From Marsupella aquatica (Eukaryota; Marchantiophyta), in contig OZ316893.1 in assembly GCA_973895155.1 (NCBI GenBank), positions 9,486,001 to 9,550,000 on the forward strand: DNA of 64,000 nucleotides. Reading direction: 5' to 3'. Positions 10,981 to 21,325 of this stretch are shown piece after piece. How positions within the stretch are numbered: the first letter of the stretch is position 1; every line of letters begins with the position of its first letter. Made by a program: the position numbers and the translations under genes. The notes under the pieces were generated by a model that was not told where the DNA came from, ran no database searches, and was given only the letters and a program-made list of their open reading frames with translations.

Positions 10981-11877
10981 TCAAGGGCTCGCTACCTTGT
11001 ACGCATCGGAGTCAGAGTCGGAGACTGTATCATAGTCGGAGGAAGCGAGGATGTTTTCCGTGAAATAGTCGTGGATCTCGAGGTCCCTCCAGTATGACTC
11101 CTCCTCTTCTCTCTTCCGCTTCGCCGATACCCCCTTACAGACAGGCGCTTTCGAACGAGAAGAAACTTGTGTGTGGGAGACCGGATTCGTCAATGTCTCC
11201 TTACAAGGTGCGGCCGTCTTGTAGTCCTTGGACAGGACGGGAGCCTTGCTACCGGAAGGGGATGTACTCCTCTTAGGTTTGTCGATAGTACTCTGAGTCT
11301 GCTTCGATTCTGTGGACCTTGGAGGTGAATCCAGTTGACCGTCAGTTTCGGCGTTATATCGCCGAACTTCCAGAATCCATTTACGAGAAGATCCACCCTC
11401 GTTCCGTGCCGTTTCTCCCTGAAACGAAAACAAATGCGATAAGTTTACTTGAAATCTTTCGAAAAGTCTTCTTATGTTGACGAACAAGAAAGCGAATGAC
11501 AACGAATACCTGATAGAACACCAAACTGCAAGTGGACAACATATGATAGAGAACGGGGATACCTCGATCCGGATCCGAGCGGAAAATGTATGCTCCTTGC
11601 TTCGACGATAGTAACGACAGTTTCCAGGATGACAGTAGCTTCGCTGACAGTAGCAGAGGTCACAGAAGGGCTTCGACAATCGGGAACACAACAAGCAAAT
11701 CACGCTTCGAGTAAGCGTCGAGCCCAATGAAAGTCCGAAAGAATGGCTGAAAGGAAATGAATGGAAATGTTTCTTAAGGAGCGAGTAAGATATAGGGGAT
11801 GATGGATAGCTGGAGATCCTTCCCAACGGATTGGGATCTTGTCTGTTGGTTGTACTTAGATCTTGTCTGTTGTGCAT
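10981..11877 (-). CDS. Third MULE ORF: hypothetical protein with acidic Ser/Asp C-terminus
   Basis: This is an open frame of up to 298 codons starting at an ATG. A better-supported exon begins near 11420 after TTTCGTTTCAG and runs to the stop, giving a Lys/Ser/Thr-rich, probably disordered protein with the basic run KRKREEEE and the acidic tail SSDYDTVSDSDSDAY. The acidic end resembles that of the other minus-strand MULE gene. The upstream part is Cys-rich (CLLCSRLSKPFCDLCYC), which could be a zinc-binding cluster or chance reading of an intron and 5' leader. No family is recognised. It sits between two palindrome-rich spacers. It could be an accessory factor of the transposon. Confidence 0.45.
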   Translation of the reverse strand: MHNRQDLSTTNRQDPNPLGRISSYPSSPISYSLLKKHFHSFPFSHSFGLSLGSTLTRSVICLLCSRLSKPFCDLCYCQRSYCHPGNCRYYRRSKEHTFSARIRIEVSPFSIICCPLAVWCSIRYSLSFAFLFVNIRRLFERFQVNLSHLFSFQGETARNEGGSSRKWILEVRRYNAETDGQLDSPPRSTESKQTQSTIDKPKRSTSPSGSKAPVLSKDYKTAAPCKETLTNPVSHTQVSSRSKAPVCKGVSAKRKREEEESYWRDLEIHDYFTENILASSDYDTVSDSDSDAYKVASP

Positions 11878-12041
11878 TTCACGCTCGGTGTCCGGATGAA
11901 GCTTTGGATTCTGTCCTTGGATGCGCTCCCGAGATTGTTTAAGTCAAAAAACATGCTTCCTTGTCCCGTGTCATTATGATTTATTCACGTCTTTAACGAC
12001 TGCGCGCCAAAGTTCGTGCGAGAATTATGGGTGTCACGATT

Positions 12042-12059
12042 GCTAGCGATTTCGCTGGC
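12042..12059. repeat. MULE palindrome, right subterminal copy 1
   Basis: GCTAGCGA-TT-TCGCTGGC, one mismatch. It is followed by a TGACGTACG sequence resembled after the next copy. Confidence 0.8.
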
Positions 12060-12166
12060 CTGACGTACGTTCCATGATGATGGTCACTTATAGGGTCTTT
12101 AAGTGGACTGTTGTGCGACAATTACGTGATATGTAAAAATGTGCGAGAATGATGGGCATAGTTATG

Positions 12167-12184
12167 GCTAGCGACTTCGCTGTT
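12167..12184. repeat. MULE palindrome, right subterminal copy 2
   Basis: GCTAGCGA-CT-TCGCTGTT, two or three mismatches in the right arm. The surrounding 60 bp resemble those of the copy at 12042 (GTGCGAGAATTATGGG versus GTGCGAGAATGATGGG upstream), so a local duplication carried the site. Confidence 0.75.
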
Positions 12185-12336
12185 CTGATGTACGGTAGAA
12201 TTATATGTTGAATTATGGTGCCGTCAACGACCGTTCGTGTCCAGGGAATACGTAATATGTACCAATGCATCGTCGGGATCGCTTTTTAAACCCAACGGGA
12301 GTTAAATAAATAGGTGGAATAGAAGGTTCCTTTTAG

Positions 12337-12364
12337 GCTAGCGAGTGTCACTTTTTGCTAGCGA
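12337..12364 (+). repeat. Two single-arm palindrome copies near the right end
   Basis: GCTAGCGA occurs at 12337-12344 and 12357-12364, spaced 20 bp. This mirrors the paired half-sites at the left end (1625 and 1642, spaced 17 bp). Confidence 0.65.
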
Positions 12365-12411
12365 TGTTGTTTTCGTGCTAAATTTTGGGTATTCCAAGGA
12401 GAAAATGATCC

Positions 12412-12445
12412 CGTGCGAGGAAATTTTTTACTGTTTCCTCGCACG
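12412..12445. repeat. Hairpin overlapping the MULE right end
   Basis: CGTGCGAGGAAA (12412-12423) and TTTCCTCGCACG (12434-12445) form a perfect 12-bp inverted repeat with a 10-base loop. The outer arm is part of the terminal repeat, so the transposase-recognition sequence is present twice in opposite orientation at this end only. Confidence 0.85.
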
Positions 12446-12457
12446 CTACAATGACCC
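12431..12457 (-). repeat. MULE right terminal inverted repeat
   Basis: 27-bp partner of 1590-1616, followed directly by the target duplication TAGGAGATA (12458-12466). Confidence 0.85.
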
Positions 12458-12466
12458 TAGGAGATA

Positions 12467-13324
12467 TACTCCGGCCATTTGGAAACCCCATATGAGTAGT
12501 TCATCACAAATAACTATAAAGTCCAGGGTTTGGCCTCCCAATGGAGATGCTCTAGGACTAATTTGTCCTGCCTCCCTACTCCAGTGGTAGGAAGAGGGGC
12601 AAATACCAGAACTTTATCTTGCTCATTCAATGTGTGTTTCCATGTAATAATTGGATTGACCCCAAAAATCATGTCCAGGATGTCCTCGGGACCAAAGTGA
12701 AGCTATCTTGGTACTTCAAAGCTGCACTTGACTAGGCTATGATTGAATTGTGGAAATAAGATCCAGGACCGATAATGCAGTGACCACACTTGAATAATAA
12801 CTGGAAGTCCTTATGATTGAAACGACCTTCTTTATAAACGTAGCAATCGTTCTAAAACAAAACAAAAAGAAACAGGAAGAACAGGAGACAAAAGGAAAGT
12901 CCACGCTATTGAAAATGGATACAAAGTCATGAGATCAGACGTGCTTAACTCGAGTACAACTCTTACATTATTTTGTAGAAGTTTGATACTCTGCCCACGC
13001 TACAATTTGGCATCTCTCTCATGTGCTGGTGAACCTTTTCCCTCTCTTCAACACGAGTACAAACTCCTACATTTAATAGTAGTTTGATACTATCCACGCT
13101 ACAATTCAGCATCTCGATGTGTGTCAAAGGACCAGATTTTGCCTCTTCTAATCTACGTTGCAGCCCAGGATGGAGTTTGTCAACTCGTTGAAGTCTTTTG
13201 TAAGCCTGAGCTTGTGCACTTATAGAACTTTCTTCCCATGTACTGTACGAATTTCCCAGACAGATGAGGCAGAATTGCATCAAACCAATGTTGAATTAGA
13301 CTTCGATGAACAAGTGTCGGGGCT
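12467..13324. other. Intergenic sequence and 3' flank of the CHY1-like gene
   Basis: No gene is supported. A short duplicated segment is visible: ACTCTTACATT...TTTGATACT and ACTCCTACATT...TTTGATACT near 12957-13100, each followed by CACGCTACAATT. Confidence 0.5.
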
Positions 13325-16300
13325 TCAAAGGCGAGAATATCCTCCCGACTTTGCCTGCGGTTCTCGTTCTTTTACAGGCAGCTGCAAATCTTCTCCAAGG
13401 TCTCCCTCGACAGGGGAAAAGTGGTATTCTACTAACTCGGGAGTTACTTGCTCCAAAACTGGTGGGTTCCACTGCAGCAACGGAATCCAAGCCCCACTCA
13501 CGGTCAGAAAATACTTTGAGCTGTATGATCTTTACAAAGTAACAACACAACACGGATATTGGAGGAAGAGAATGACAATATGCCAACTAAAGACGGAACA
13601 CGAGCTCACACAAATATGATGACTGTACCTTTGGTGAATTGTCTTTATCAACCAACATAGCTCGACATCCCTCTCCAAAATCATTGGAGAACCGGCCCTC
13701 AACTGCGTGAACGCTCAATCGGAATTCCCGTTCCAGGCACTGATGCAAACTCTGTCTCCTGCCTTCCCTCACCTTTACAGCAAGTAATCAAATTCCAGGT
13801 GAGTGGCGGAGAAGTTCGTAGAATGTAATATCTCAAACTTAGTCATTTGGCATATCGATAGCACTAAGAGTTTTATCTCTGCTTGCAGTGAATCTTCCGT
13901 GCAAACATATTTAGTTGACGTGACTTTAAGCTAGAAGTGATAAAAAGTATCTTTCATAAGAGCTCAATGCCCTACTCACAACTGAGAAGGCAGGAATTTC
14001 GTCACACATACCGATCGTAAAGTGATTTTCAGGCTGAGAGGTGATGCTTTTTTTAAAGCGGTGAGAGTTTCTTGGTACCATGGGTGTCCAGTCTTGATAC
14101 CAGCCTCCTGCAAAAGGCATTCAAGTAATTCAACTTCTATCCATGCACTGCATTCAGTCCAATCTACTACAAGGTCATAAGTCACACAGAGTTGAGGTTT
14201 TAAGTGATATGACTCACAAGTGCACGGACTATCTCCTCCATAGAACTTCTACCAAAACAACTGTCAATCTCCTTTCTTCTGCAAAATGCCAAGAACGTCA
14301 ATGGTAAGCCAGCCCGTAAAATCCATCATAGAGCCCGTATATTTTTCTCCCTCATGCCCTTACAACATCTATACTTAGCTAGACTGGCAACTCTCAATAT
14401 CTACTGTTAGTACTCACCTGTGAAGAGGGCTCTTCTCTTTGAGTTGCACTATATCACAATGCTCATCTACAGCATTGCTAATAACTTCTATATCTTCAGT
14501 ATTTAAACTTCCCAATCGCTCCTCAAGCATCTCCAACCGCTGCATGTGTAAATGTGGCCATCCCAACTTAGATATATCAGACTCTTATTGGAAGATATCA
14601 ACGTCTCTTTCATGACTTGGCTTCAGGTTTTAAAATTCATAAAAGAGACACGGAACACACGGAAACGACATGATGCTGGAGAACAGGTGATGAATGACTT
14701 TGCCTCGCACCAGAAAAAAAAGTAACTGTACTGGAATAGATAAGGAACACAGATTATGAAGATGCTTACATGTGATGGAACAAAGTGAGTTGCCAAATTG
14801 GTTGCCATCATGTCAGCACCATCAAGTCGCGTCCCAGTAAGAGCCAAGTACTCCCCTGTTCATAGCAGTTTTGTGTCATTAGCACACACCAACACCCGAC
14901 CGAAAACTAATGCAACTAAGCATTCCACAAACCCTTCCATAAATTATAACCGGTAATCTTAACTTTCACCATCACAAAAGCAAAATCAAAAACAAAATCG
15001 AAGAAGCCTCACCTAAATGACCTGGCAGACGAGGGAGATAAAATGAAGCTCCAACATCTGGATGTAGAGCTATTGCAGTCTCTGGCATGGCAAACACCTA
15101 AAATGCATTCCATGAATCCTATGAATCTCAGAAATACAATCGTGACAGATATGTATTTCTAAAGCAACAAATCAGAAAAGCATCGAATACTAATCTTTAC
15201 TGCCTAGGGACCAGGTAACTTTACAAGCATGCGCAAGCGTGCTCAGATACAGAAGCAGATACTTTGCCAAGAATACAACTAAATACTCGAAAGAATAAGA
15301 ACGTGAGGAGATAGATAACTGTATTTTCAGTAGCTACTCTGAAACGACCATGAATTGAGATACCAGTGCCTCCTCCCATTACCACCCCGTCCAGGAAGGC
15401 GATCTGTAAATATAGACAACTCAGAGTTAGCATTGCTTGAAACATGCTGGTCCCCTGCAACCACCATATTTGCGTCAAGATTTCTAAAATAGTCCTCTTG
15501 AAGAATCAGAATAAAACTTCCACAAACGACAATAGATGCTTACAATTTGAACAACAAATATTTGAAAGAGGAAACATGCATGCTTCTATCCAAAATCTTG
15601 CGAACATGACCTCGGATCTGTGGACAACGTGAGTTAAAATGGGAAGAGTAAAATACTTGCATGCGGTTTCTTGTATGTCCCAACCAAGTAGTTGAGAATA
15701 TATTCCTTTTTAAAGAAGTCTATCGCTTCATCGTTTTTTCCTGTAGAGCCCACAACTGTAAGTTTTCATGATCACCTAGCTGCAGACCTGTCAATATAGT
15801 TAGCGCTTGTGATATCAAGCTGATGACAGAAGTCTTTTCTTAAATAACAGTGTACATACTGCTTTGCCTTAAAAAAAACCAGTGGATTCTTTTTAGTAGT
15901 GACATAAGTGAAATGATTGTTGCTGAAAACCTACAAAAGAACTGCGATGTAAATTCGTTTTGATTGCACAAGACGATATCGAACACTGCGTGGACGTCCG
16001 TGAAAGTGAATGGGTCGAGCACAGTTTACATATTTAAGATAAAATCTTGGGAGAATGATAAAGCCCGTACCTGCTTTCGACATTTGATAAACTCCTGCAA
16101 CATCTCCACCAGCACAGAAACCTCTACCATTACCCTTGTACAGCACAGAAAGACACTCCTTCAGGACCTCCACTATGATGTATCTGTCAGCAGAGTTCAA
16201 GGCTCTTCTCTAGTCAAACCCTTTCAAGTTATATGTTGACACACTGAATACCTGCTCCTGCTATAATGTATATATACAGGGAGAGGATGTAATACAGGGG

Positions 16301-17131
16301 ATAAGCCTCTTTTCCTTCCAAATTGGATATATGTACGGTGAGCCAAAATATGGACTTCGGATTTTTTCCCTCCTTCGCACAAATAAGACCATGCCAATTT
16401 TGTTTGAGAATCGAAAACAATTCAAAGTCAGAGAGCAAAGGCCAGTTTAAGGTGCAATTGAAGGCGGAGTAGGGCGTACTCACTTTGACTATCACAATAT
16501 GCACATGTGGGTCTTTCTCCCACCCTTCATATAGTTTTAACAAAAGCGAAACCTGTCCAGACGTACCATGCCAGTAGTTTCTCACCTTTCATAATCAGAT
16601 GTACAAATCAGTTGAAACAACGTACAGGAGACACCAATTCTCAATAAAATATAACTGAAACTGCAAATTCCAATTGCTCTGGCTAGACAACTGAAGAAGC
16701 GTAAGATGCACATACAATCAGCTGAACAGACTCTCTTCAGACTCTCTTCAACTCAAATCAAAGAAGCGAAAATTGCGCAAAGCAAAATCTGGAAATTGGT
16801 GAGGCACACCATTTTTGGGGTAAGTGCATTCAATTTGCGAGGCCTATTCAAAATAGCAATTTTCGTTCCAAAACGCTCCTCTGCCAAAACCTGGAAAAAG
16901 AACGTTGTGACGGGAAGGTCGAATCCCTTAATCAGAGACATCACACAGACACAGAGAGAAAGGATGACGATCAAACTGGTTTTACAATCTGAAGAAAAAA
17001 CCATGCATGATTCTCAGCAGCCCAGAACTCTAATGTTCACCTCAAGAAAAACACAAAATCTGAAGGTCGGGTGTCGTTACGTATAATACCTCCTCATCGA
17101 GTGGCACCGCAGTGGAGGGTTTTGCCGCCAT
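13325..17131 (-). CDS. CHY1: 3-hydroxyisobutyryl-CoA hydrolase, CHY1-like, peroxisomal
   Basis: Crotonase-fold hydrolase that releases 3-hydroxyisobutyrate from its CoA ester in valine breakdown. I read 13 exons: 17131-17090 (approximate end), 16890-16810, 16585-16484, 16134-16071, 15740-15661, 15403-15320, 15097-15014, 14855-14770, 14539-14418, 14278-14218, 14107-14012, 13772-13629 and 13471-13325. Diagnostic segments are [50 protein letters not shown] split over an exon end, [10 protein letters not shown] and REGRR. The frame ends SGGYSRL; SRL is a plant PTS1 peroxisomal signal. The start MAAKPST matches the family N-terminal length. An in-frame ATG at 17254 would add 41 residues with basic, presequence-like composition. 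The intron after exon 5 appears to use a GC donor (GCAAGT). Exact frame across the 15014-15097 exon should be confirmed. Confidence 0.9.
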
Positions 17132-18260
17132 GGTTGACTGACGGGAAACGCGGAATAAATTATTTGACGGTAGAGCTGTTGATGCCACCACTGCTTTCCC
17201 CCCTTCCCAAACCTTCGTCACAAAAAGCGCTCGCAATCTCTGCACCCCCAGCATTTCCCTCTCCCACGCTCACTCGCTCCTCGCTTCCTTCTTTTTCCTT
17301 TTCCCCAGTGCTTGCGAGGTTTCCCTGTTCCCTGTCGTCTCCTGCTCGAGCTTTGGATCTGTTGATCTTCCTCTACTTCAGAATTGTTCCTGCTCTCTTT
17401 GGATCTGTTGTTCTTGTTACTCGTTCTGTACTTCAGGCATCCTCTCCAGATTTGCAACGGGCCCAGCTGTGTTGTGTTTGTGGGTTCTCAAATTCACTCG
17501 AGAACAGTCCACTTTACACTGGATCTGGTTTAGAACAGCATACTTGGTGTGATAGACGGAGTACTGTACTTCATTCAGGCACGTGAATCTTATATCTTAA
17601 GTCCCATTGTAGGTTTTTTTTTCTTTTTGTATTTTTGTTAGATTTTGGGTGGGTGACATTCAAACAGATTTGATGCTGCAACTACAGTACCTGCAGGGTA
17701 ATTAGGTCTTTACTCACCCTGAATTGGGCTGGTAATTGCTACCGACTCACGCATTTTTCTTACCTTAGCTAATGCCATTCGTGAGTTTTCCCTTTGCAAT
17801 TTTCAGGGCATTATTGAAGAAGAATGCACACTCAAGATTTGGATCTCTCCTTATGACGGTTCTCCCCTGCTAGTACAAAATTAGTAAAAACAAAAATCTC
17901 GTAAAACAAATAAGTGTATTAAGGTCCTACCATAATGGGCAATTATGGCCCCTCAAAACTTGAACTGATATTCTCATTCTTGAGGCACTTCATCTTACAA
18001 TGCCCTTTAAACAGGACTTTAGTGTATATGTACAGCTATCATATAACACTCTTTTTAGAAAACTTTATACACTATTTATGTTGTGCCCTACTAGCCCACC
18101 CTACTAGCTCAATGCTTCCGCGCTTGTGGCTCTGGTCATGGTATCATTGCAAGAGTGTTGTCATTGGAGAAGTATTGTATACAAAATTCAGTGTAGTACA
18201 ATGATGCAGAAGTACAAATGGTAGGCTGCAGATGCAAAGCAGAAATAGGTAGGGAGAGTC
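17132..18260. other. CHY1-like gene promoter side and a dispersed repeat
   Basis: 17132-17600 is C/T-rich on the plus strand and is probably 5' UTR/promoter of the minus-strand gene; its plus-strand ORF looks like a shadow. 17815-18030 resembles 43165-43350 in the same orientation (CACTCAAGATTTGGA, CCCCTCAAAACT), with a third weaker match near 43700, so this is an unnamed dispersed repeat. Confidence 0.5.
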
Positions 18261-18265
18261 AAAGC

Positions 18266-18606
18266 TGTTAGATATTGTTCTAGTCTTGTGACTCATGAGC
18301 TAACTACAGTTAAAACTCGGGTTAGGACTTAGCTAATGTTAGCGGTAGTGTTGTTGTGCTTATAGCCAGGGCTGATGCTAGACCCTGGTGGAACTTAGGC
18401 TCATTGTTACGGAGCTAGTTGAGAGATAGGGAGAGCTTGTGCTGTGGATGCTTGGTATGGCCGGTTGGCCTAGAGTGCAGTAAAGCTCTTGTGTGTTCCC
18501 GTGGACGTAGCCTCATGTGGAGGTGAACCACGTATCTCTCTGTGTCGACTATTGTGCGTTGGATGGTTCATGGGCTTGCCGTTACGAATGTCGTCTATGC
18601 TCAACA
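18266..18606 (+). repeat. Copia 5' LTR
   Basis: 341 bp, TG...CA ends, preceded by target duplication AAAGC. Confidence 0.93.
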
Positions 18607-18608
18607 AG

Positions 18609-18620
18609 TGGTATCAGAGC
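18609..18620 (+). other. Copia primer-binding site
   Basis: TGGTATCAGAGC, complementary to the 3' end of initiator tRNA-Met, two bases after the LTR. This is the standard plant Copia primer site. Confidence 0.92.
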
Positions 18621-20394
18621 ATGCCTGGGAGGTGACGAGGTTTTTTCGTGATAGGTTTTTCAGCGTTCATTGTCGATGGTACATTCGGAGTTTCGTCGCT
18701 TGAAACTCGAATGTGTGTGGCTGAGTGGATAGGTTAGTGAGAGGGTTTTCTAACGGTGGTTAGAACTCGCTGATCGGTATCCGTGGTGCGGAGGAATTGA
18801 AGTTTGCATCGTTCAGGGTTTATTCGTGTTCGACGGTATTTCGGGGGAGAGACCAGAGTTTGCATTTTTCAACGGTGTGAGTTGTGCGGTGCGGGAGGGG
18901 TCGTACATTATAGCTCAAGTTGAAGGTTGAAGCGAGTTGGTCGTTTCGGTAGCTGGATAGTTGTCGAGTTGTTACCGAGTGAGACGTGACGAGTGACGGA
19001 GGCGTTCAGGTTTTTTCACAAGCTATGGAGCTTGTTCACATCTGAACCGGGTTTCTCTTCGTGACGTCCGACTCGGTGGAAGAGACGCGAAGTGCCACGG
19101 CTCAACGGTTTGATCGCGGTGAGGCGGTTGTTTTGAGCCCGGGATTGGCACTTGACGCGGAGTGAAGACAACGCAGCGGAATTTTATTTTTTCTGAGCTG
19201 GGGCTGCAAACTGTGCCAGTGCAATTCGGCAACTTTTTCCGTCGGCGGCGTTAACTTTACTTGTTTAAAACAGCGGCAATTCAAGTGAGTTATTTCATTT
19301 TTAACTTTAGTGGGAGGTTTTTGGCTTTAAGGGGTGATTTGGGGCATTTTTGGTGTGTGTATACACACACACACACCCCGCCTGGCCCCAATACCCCAGT
19401 CTTTGCCCCGATACCCCCCTCTTGCCCGATATTGAATATGCAGACGCCCAGCCCCGGACGGCGCTTTGTACGCGCCCGGCCTCATCGGGCTTGCCGCCCC
19501 CTCCTCGCCAGTCGGCCTCCCCGCTACGCCCTCCGGCCTTCGCCCCGCGTACCTGCTGTTGCCGGTGAACGACCCCGGCCCAGATCGGGCTGTACACGGC
19601 TGCGTAAGCAGCCGCCCGATTGCCCCTACCTGTACTTTTTTACTCCCGGTCCCAGCCTCAATACCCTGTATTCCTCCTGGCCCACCTCGCGTCGCCTATA
19701 CGACGCGGATGCGCCCTTTTCTTTTTCTTATACAGGTATTTTTGTAATTAAGGGGCGTTTACACCCCTTTAGGGCCCATTTTTAGCCTTTCTTTTCTTCC
19801 CCTTTGTTCTCCTTGTGCCGGGACCTGCCGCCCTCCATTTTAACCGCTCCGACAGGGGGAACGGCCCCCTGTGAGACCTGTCGGACTGTGCGGGAATATT
19901 CCCAAAAAACAAAGAGCTGTTTTTCGGCCGTCCGACAAAGATTCTGTCCGCTGAAAGGTAACTTTTTTGGTTCTTTTTTTGTGAGGATGTTGCCACTGGA
20001 GTTAGCAACGCGGCGCACCGATCACATCACGATTCCGACGACGGGTTGTACTTGGTATTTTGGGTATTCTCTGCGGTGGTCAAAACGGGGGAGTTTTCCA
20101 AGGTTTTACCCACTCGACCAAAATTTGAATAACTTTTCCATCGAATTTTGATTTTGATTTCGGCTTTCAGTATTGGACTCCTAGCTTTGTGGGCTACGCG
20201 GCGGTGTTGAGTTTTGAGTTTTATGAGAAGTTTTGAAAAAAGACATTTTTTCGTGATTGTTTCATATGAGTGACTCGGGGGATACTAGAAGAATTGGCAT
20301 CGGTGGAGCTTCAGGATTGTGACGGTCAGACGGACAGTCTGAGGAGGAGCTGCTACCGTTTGAGGAGGAACTTGAATCACCGGTATGATCACCG
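18621..20394 (+). other. Long Copia leader with a GC-rich block
   Basis: 1.8 kb without credible coding sequence. About 19345-19700 is much more C/G-rich than its surroundings, with a (CA)n run at its start and CCCCGATACCCC-type tracts. It may be a separate insertion, but I found no clear duplication around it. The remainder is ordinary 5' leader. Confidence 0.5.
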
Positions 20395-21325
20395 GTGAGG
20401 CGTGCAATGGAGGAAGCTGTACTACTACCAGAGCTGTCGATAGTAGGGAAGAAGAGGGAGATGGCTAGATTTGGAGGAGTGAAGTTTGAGATAGAGAAGT
20501 ACGATGGTCGTACTGATTACTTGTGGGAGAAGCAAGTGAAGGGTGTCCTTCGGGCCATGGGCTTAGCTCATCTACTTTCTTCGCGAGAGCAGTATGATGG
20601 AGAGGAGGAGATTTCTGTGAGACAATGGAGACAGGAGACAGGAGCAGGTGATTGTTGTCAATGCAGTGATGCTTTATCTGAAGCCGCACATCATCAAGCA
20701 GCTGGATGATTATGCGGATTGCGCATCACTGTTCAAGGCTTTTAGAGAGAAGTACTACCGGGAAGATGCGTCAGACCGGCTGTACAAGAAGTTTTTCTTG
20801 ATGAGCCTCAGGCTCAAGGAAGGGAGCAAGATGCAGGATCACCTGGATGAGTTTGATAGTCTAGCGGTGGATCTGTCAAACTTGGGAAAAGGAGTTGAAG
20901 ATGAGGATAAGGCTTTGCTTCTGCTAAGCTCCTTACCGCCGTCATATCAGGGCTTGAAACAGGTGCTCTTGTAAAGAGATCTGAAGTCCATTTCGTATAA
21001 TGAGGTGGTGAGCTCATTATTGTCTGATGATGCTCAGAAGAAGTTGGGTCAATCACAGATTGCATCTTCTTCTGGCACTACGCTCAATGTGAACAGGGGA
21101 AGAGCAGCGTAGCGCACGAATGGGCAAAATAGGTTTAGATCTACATCACGAGGGAGATCTAAATCCAGAGGGAAATCACAAGAGAGGAAGCCTCTTGCAT
21201 GTTGGAATTGTGGCAAGCCTGGCCACATGAAAAGGGATTGTCGAGTAAAGGTCCCTACTGCATCTGCTAATGCGGCATCGAGCTTGCATGAGGTAGATTT
21301 ACTCGATGATGATGACATATTGTGA
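20395..21325 (+). pseudogene. Copia Gag with CCHC zinc knuckle (disrupted)
   Basis: The capsid-like part starts near MARFGGVKFEIEKYDG and continues in a shifted frame from about 20648 (LDDYADCASLFKAF, HLDEFDSLAVDLSNLG). The nucleic-acid-binding knuckle CWNCGKPGHMKRDC is at about 21201-21242. A frameshift near 20640, TAA at 20972-20974, TAG at 21110-21112 and TGA at 21323-21325 interrupt it. The last two are explained by CAG-to-TAG and TGG-to-TGA changes. Confidence 0.85.

Larger units (their letters stand above)
1590..12457. mobile_element. Complete Mutator-like (MULE) DNA transposon, 10.9 kb
   Basis: Both ends are visible. The first 27 bases (1590-1616) match the reverse complement of the last 27 (12431-12457) at 22 positions, with the inner 14 bases GTGCGAGGAAACAG identical. 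The element is flanked by a perfect 9-bp duplication TAGGAGATA (1581-1589 and 12458-12466), the target-site size of the Mutator superfamily. Inside are a MULE-type transposase (+), a divergent gene with ParB-like and methyltransferase-like parts (-), and a third ORF (-). An 18-bp palindrome recurs through its non-coding parts. Both main genes carry stops and frameshifts, so this copy is probably inactive, although the ends are well preserved. Confidence 0.88.

Noticed and set aside
1590-12457. Genetic-code change or programmed read-through to explain in-frame stops
   Set aside because: Stops occur in four unrelated elements together with frameshifts, while the host genes have none; decay is sufficient.
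17071-17586. 171-codon plus-strand ORF upstream of the CHY1-like gene
   Set aside because: Overlaps the first exon and promoter side of the minus-strand gene, is Pro/Ser/Leu-rich from a C/T-rich strand, and shows no domain.
19261-20151. Several long overlapping ORFs in both strands of the Copia leader
   Set aside because: They arise from GC-rich, stop-poor sequence and have no recognisable protein features.
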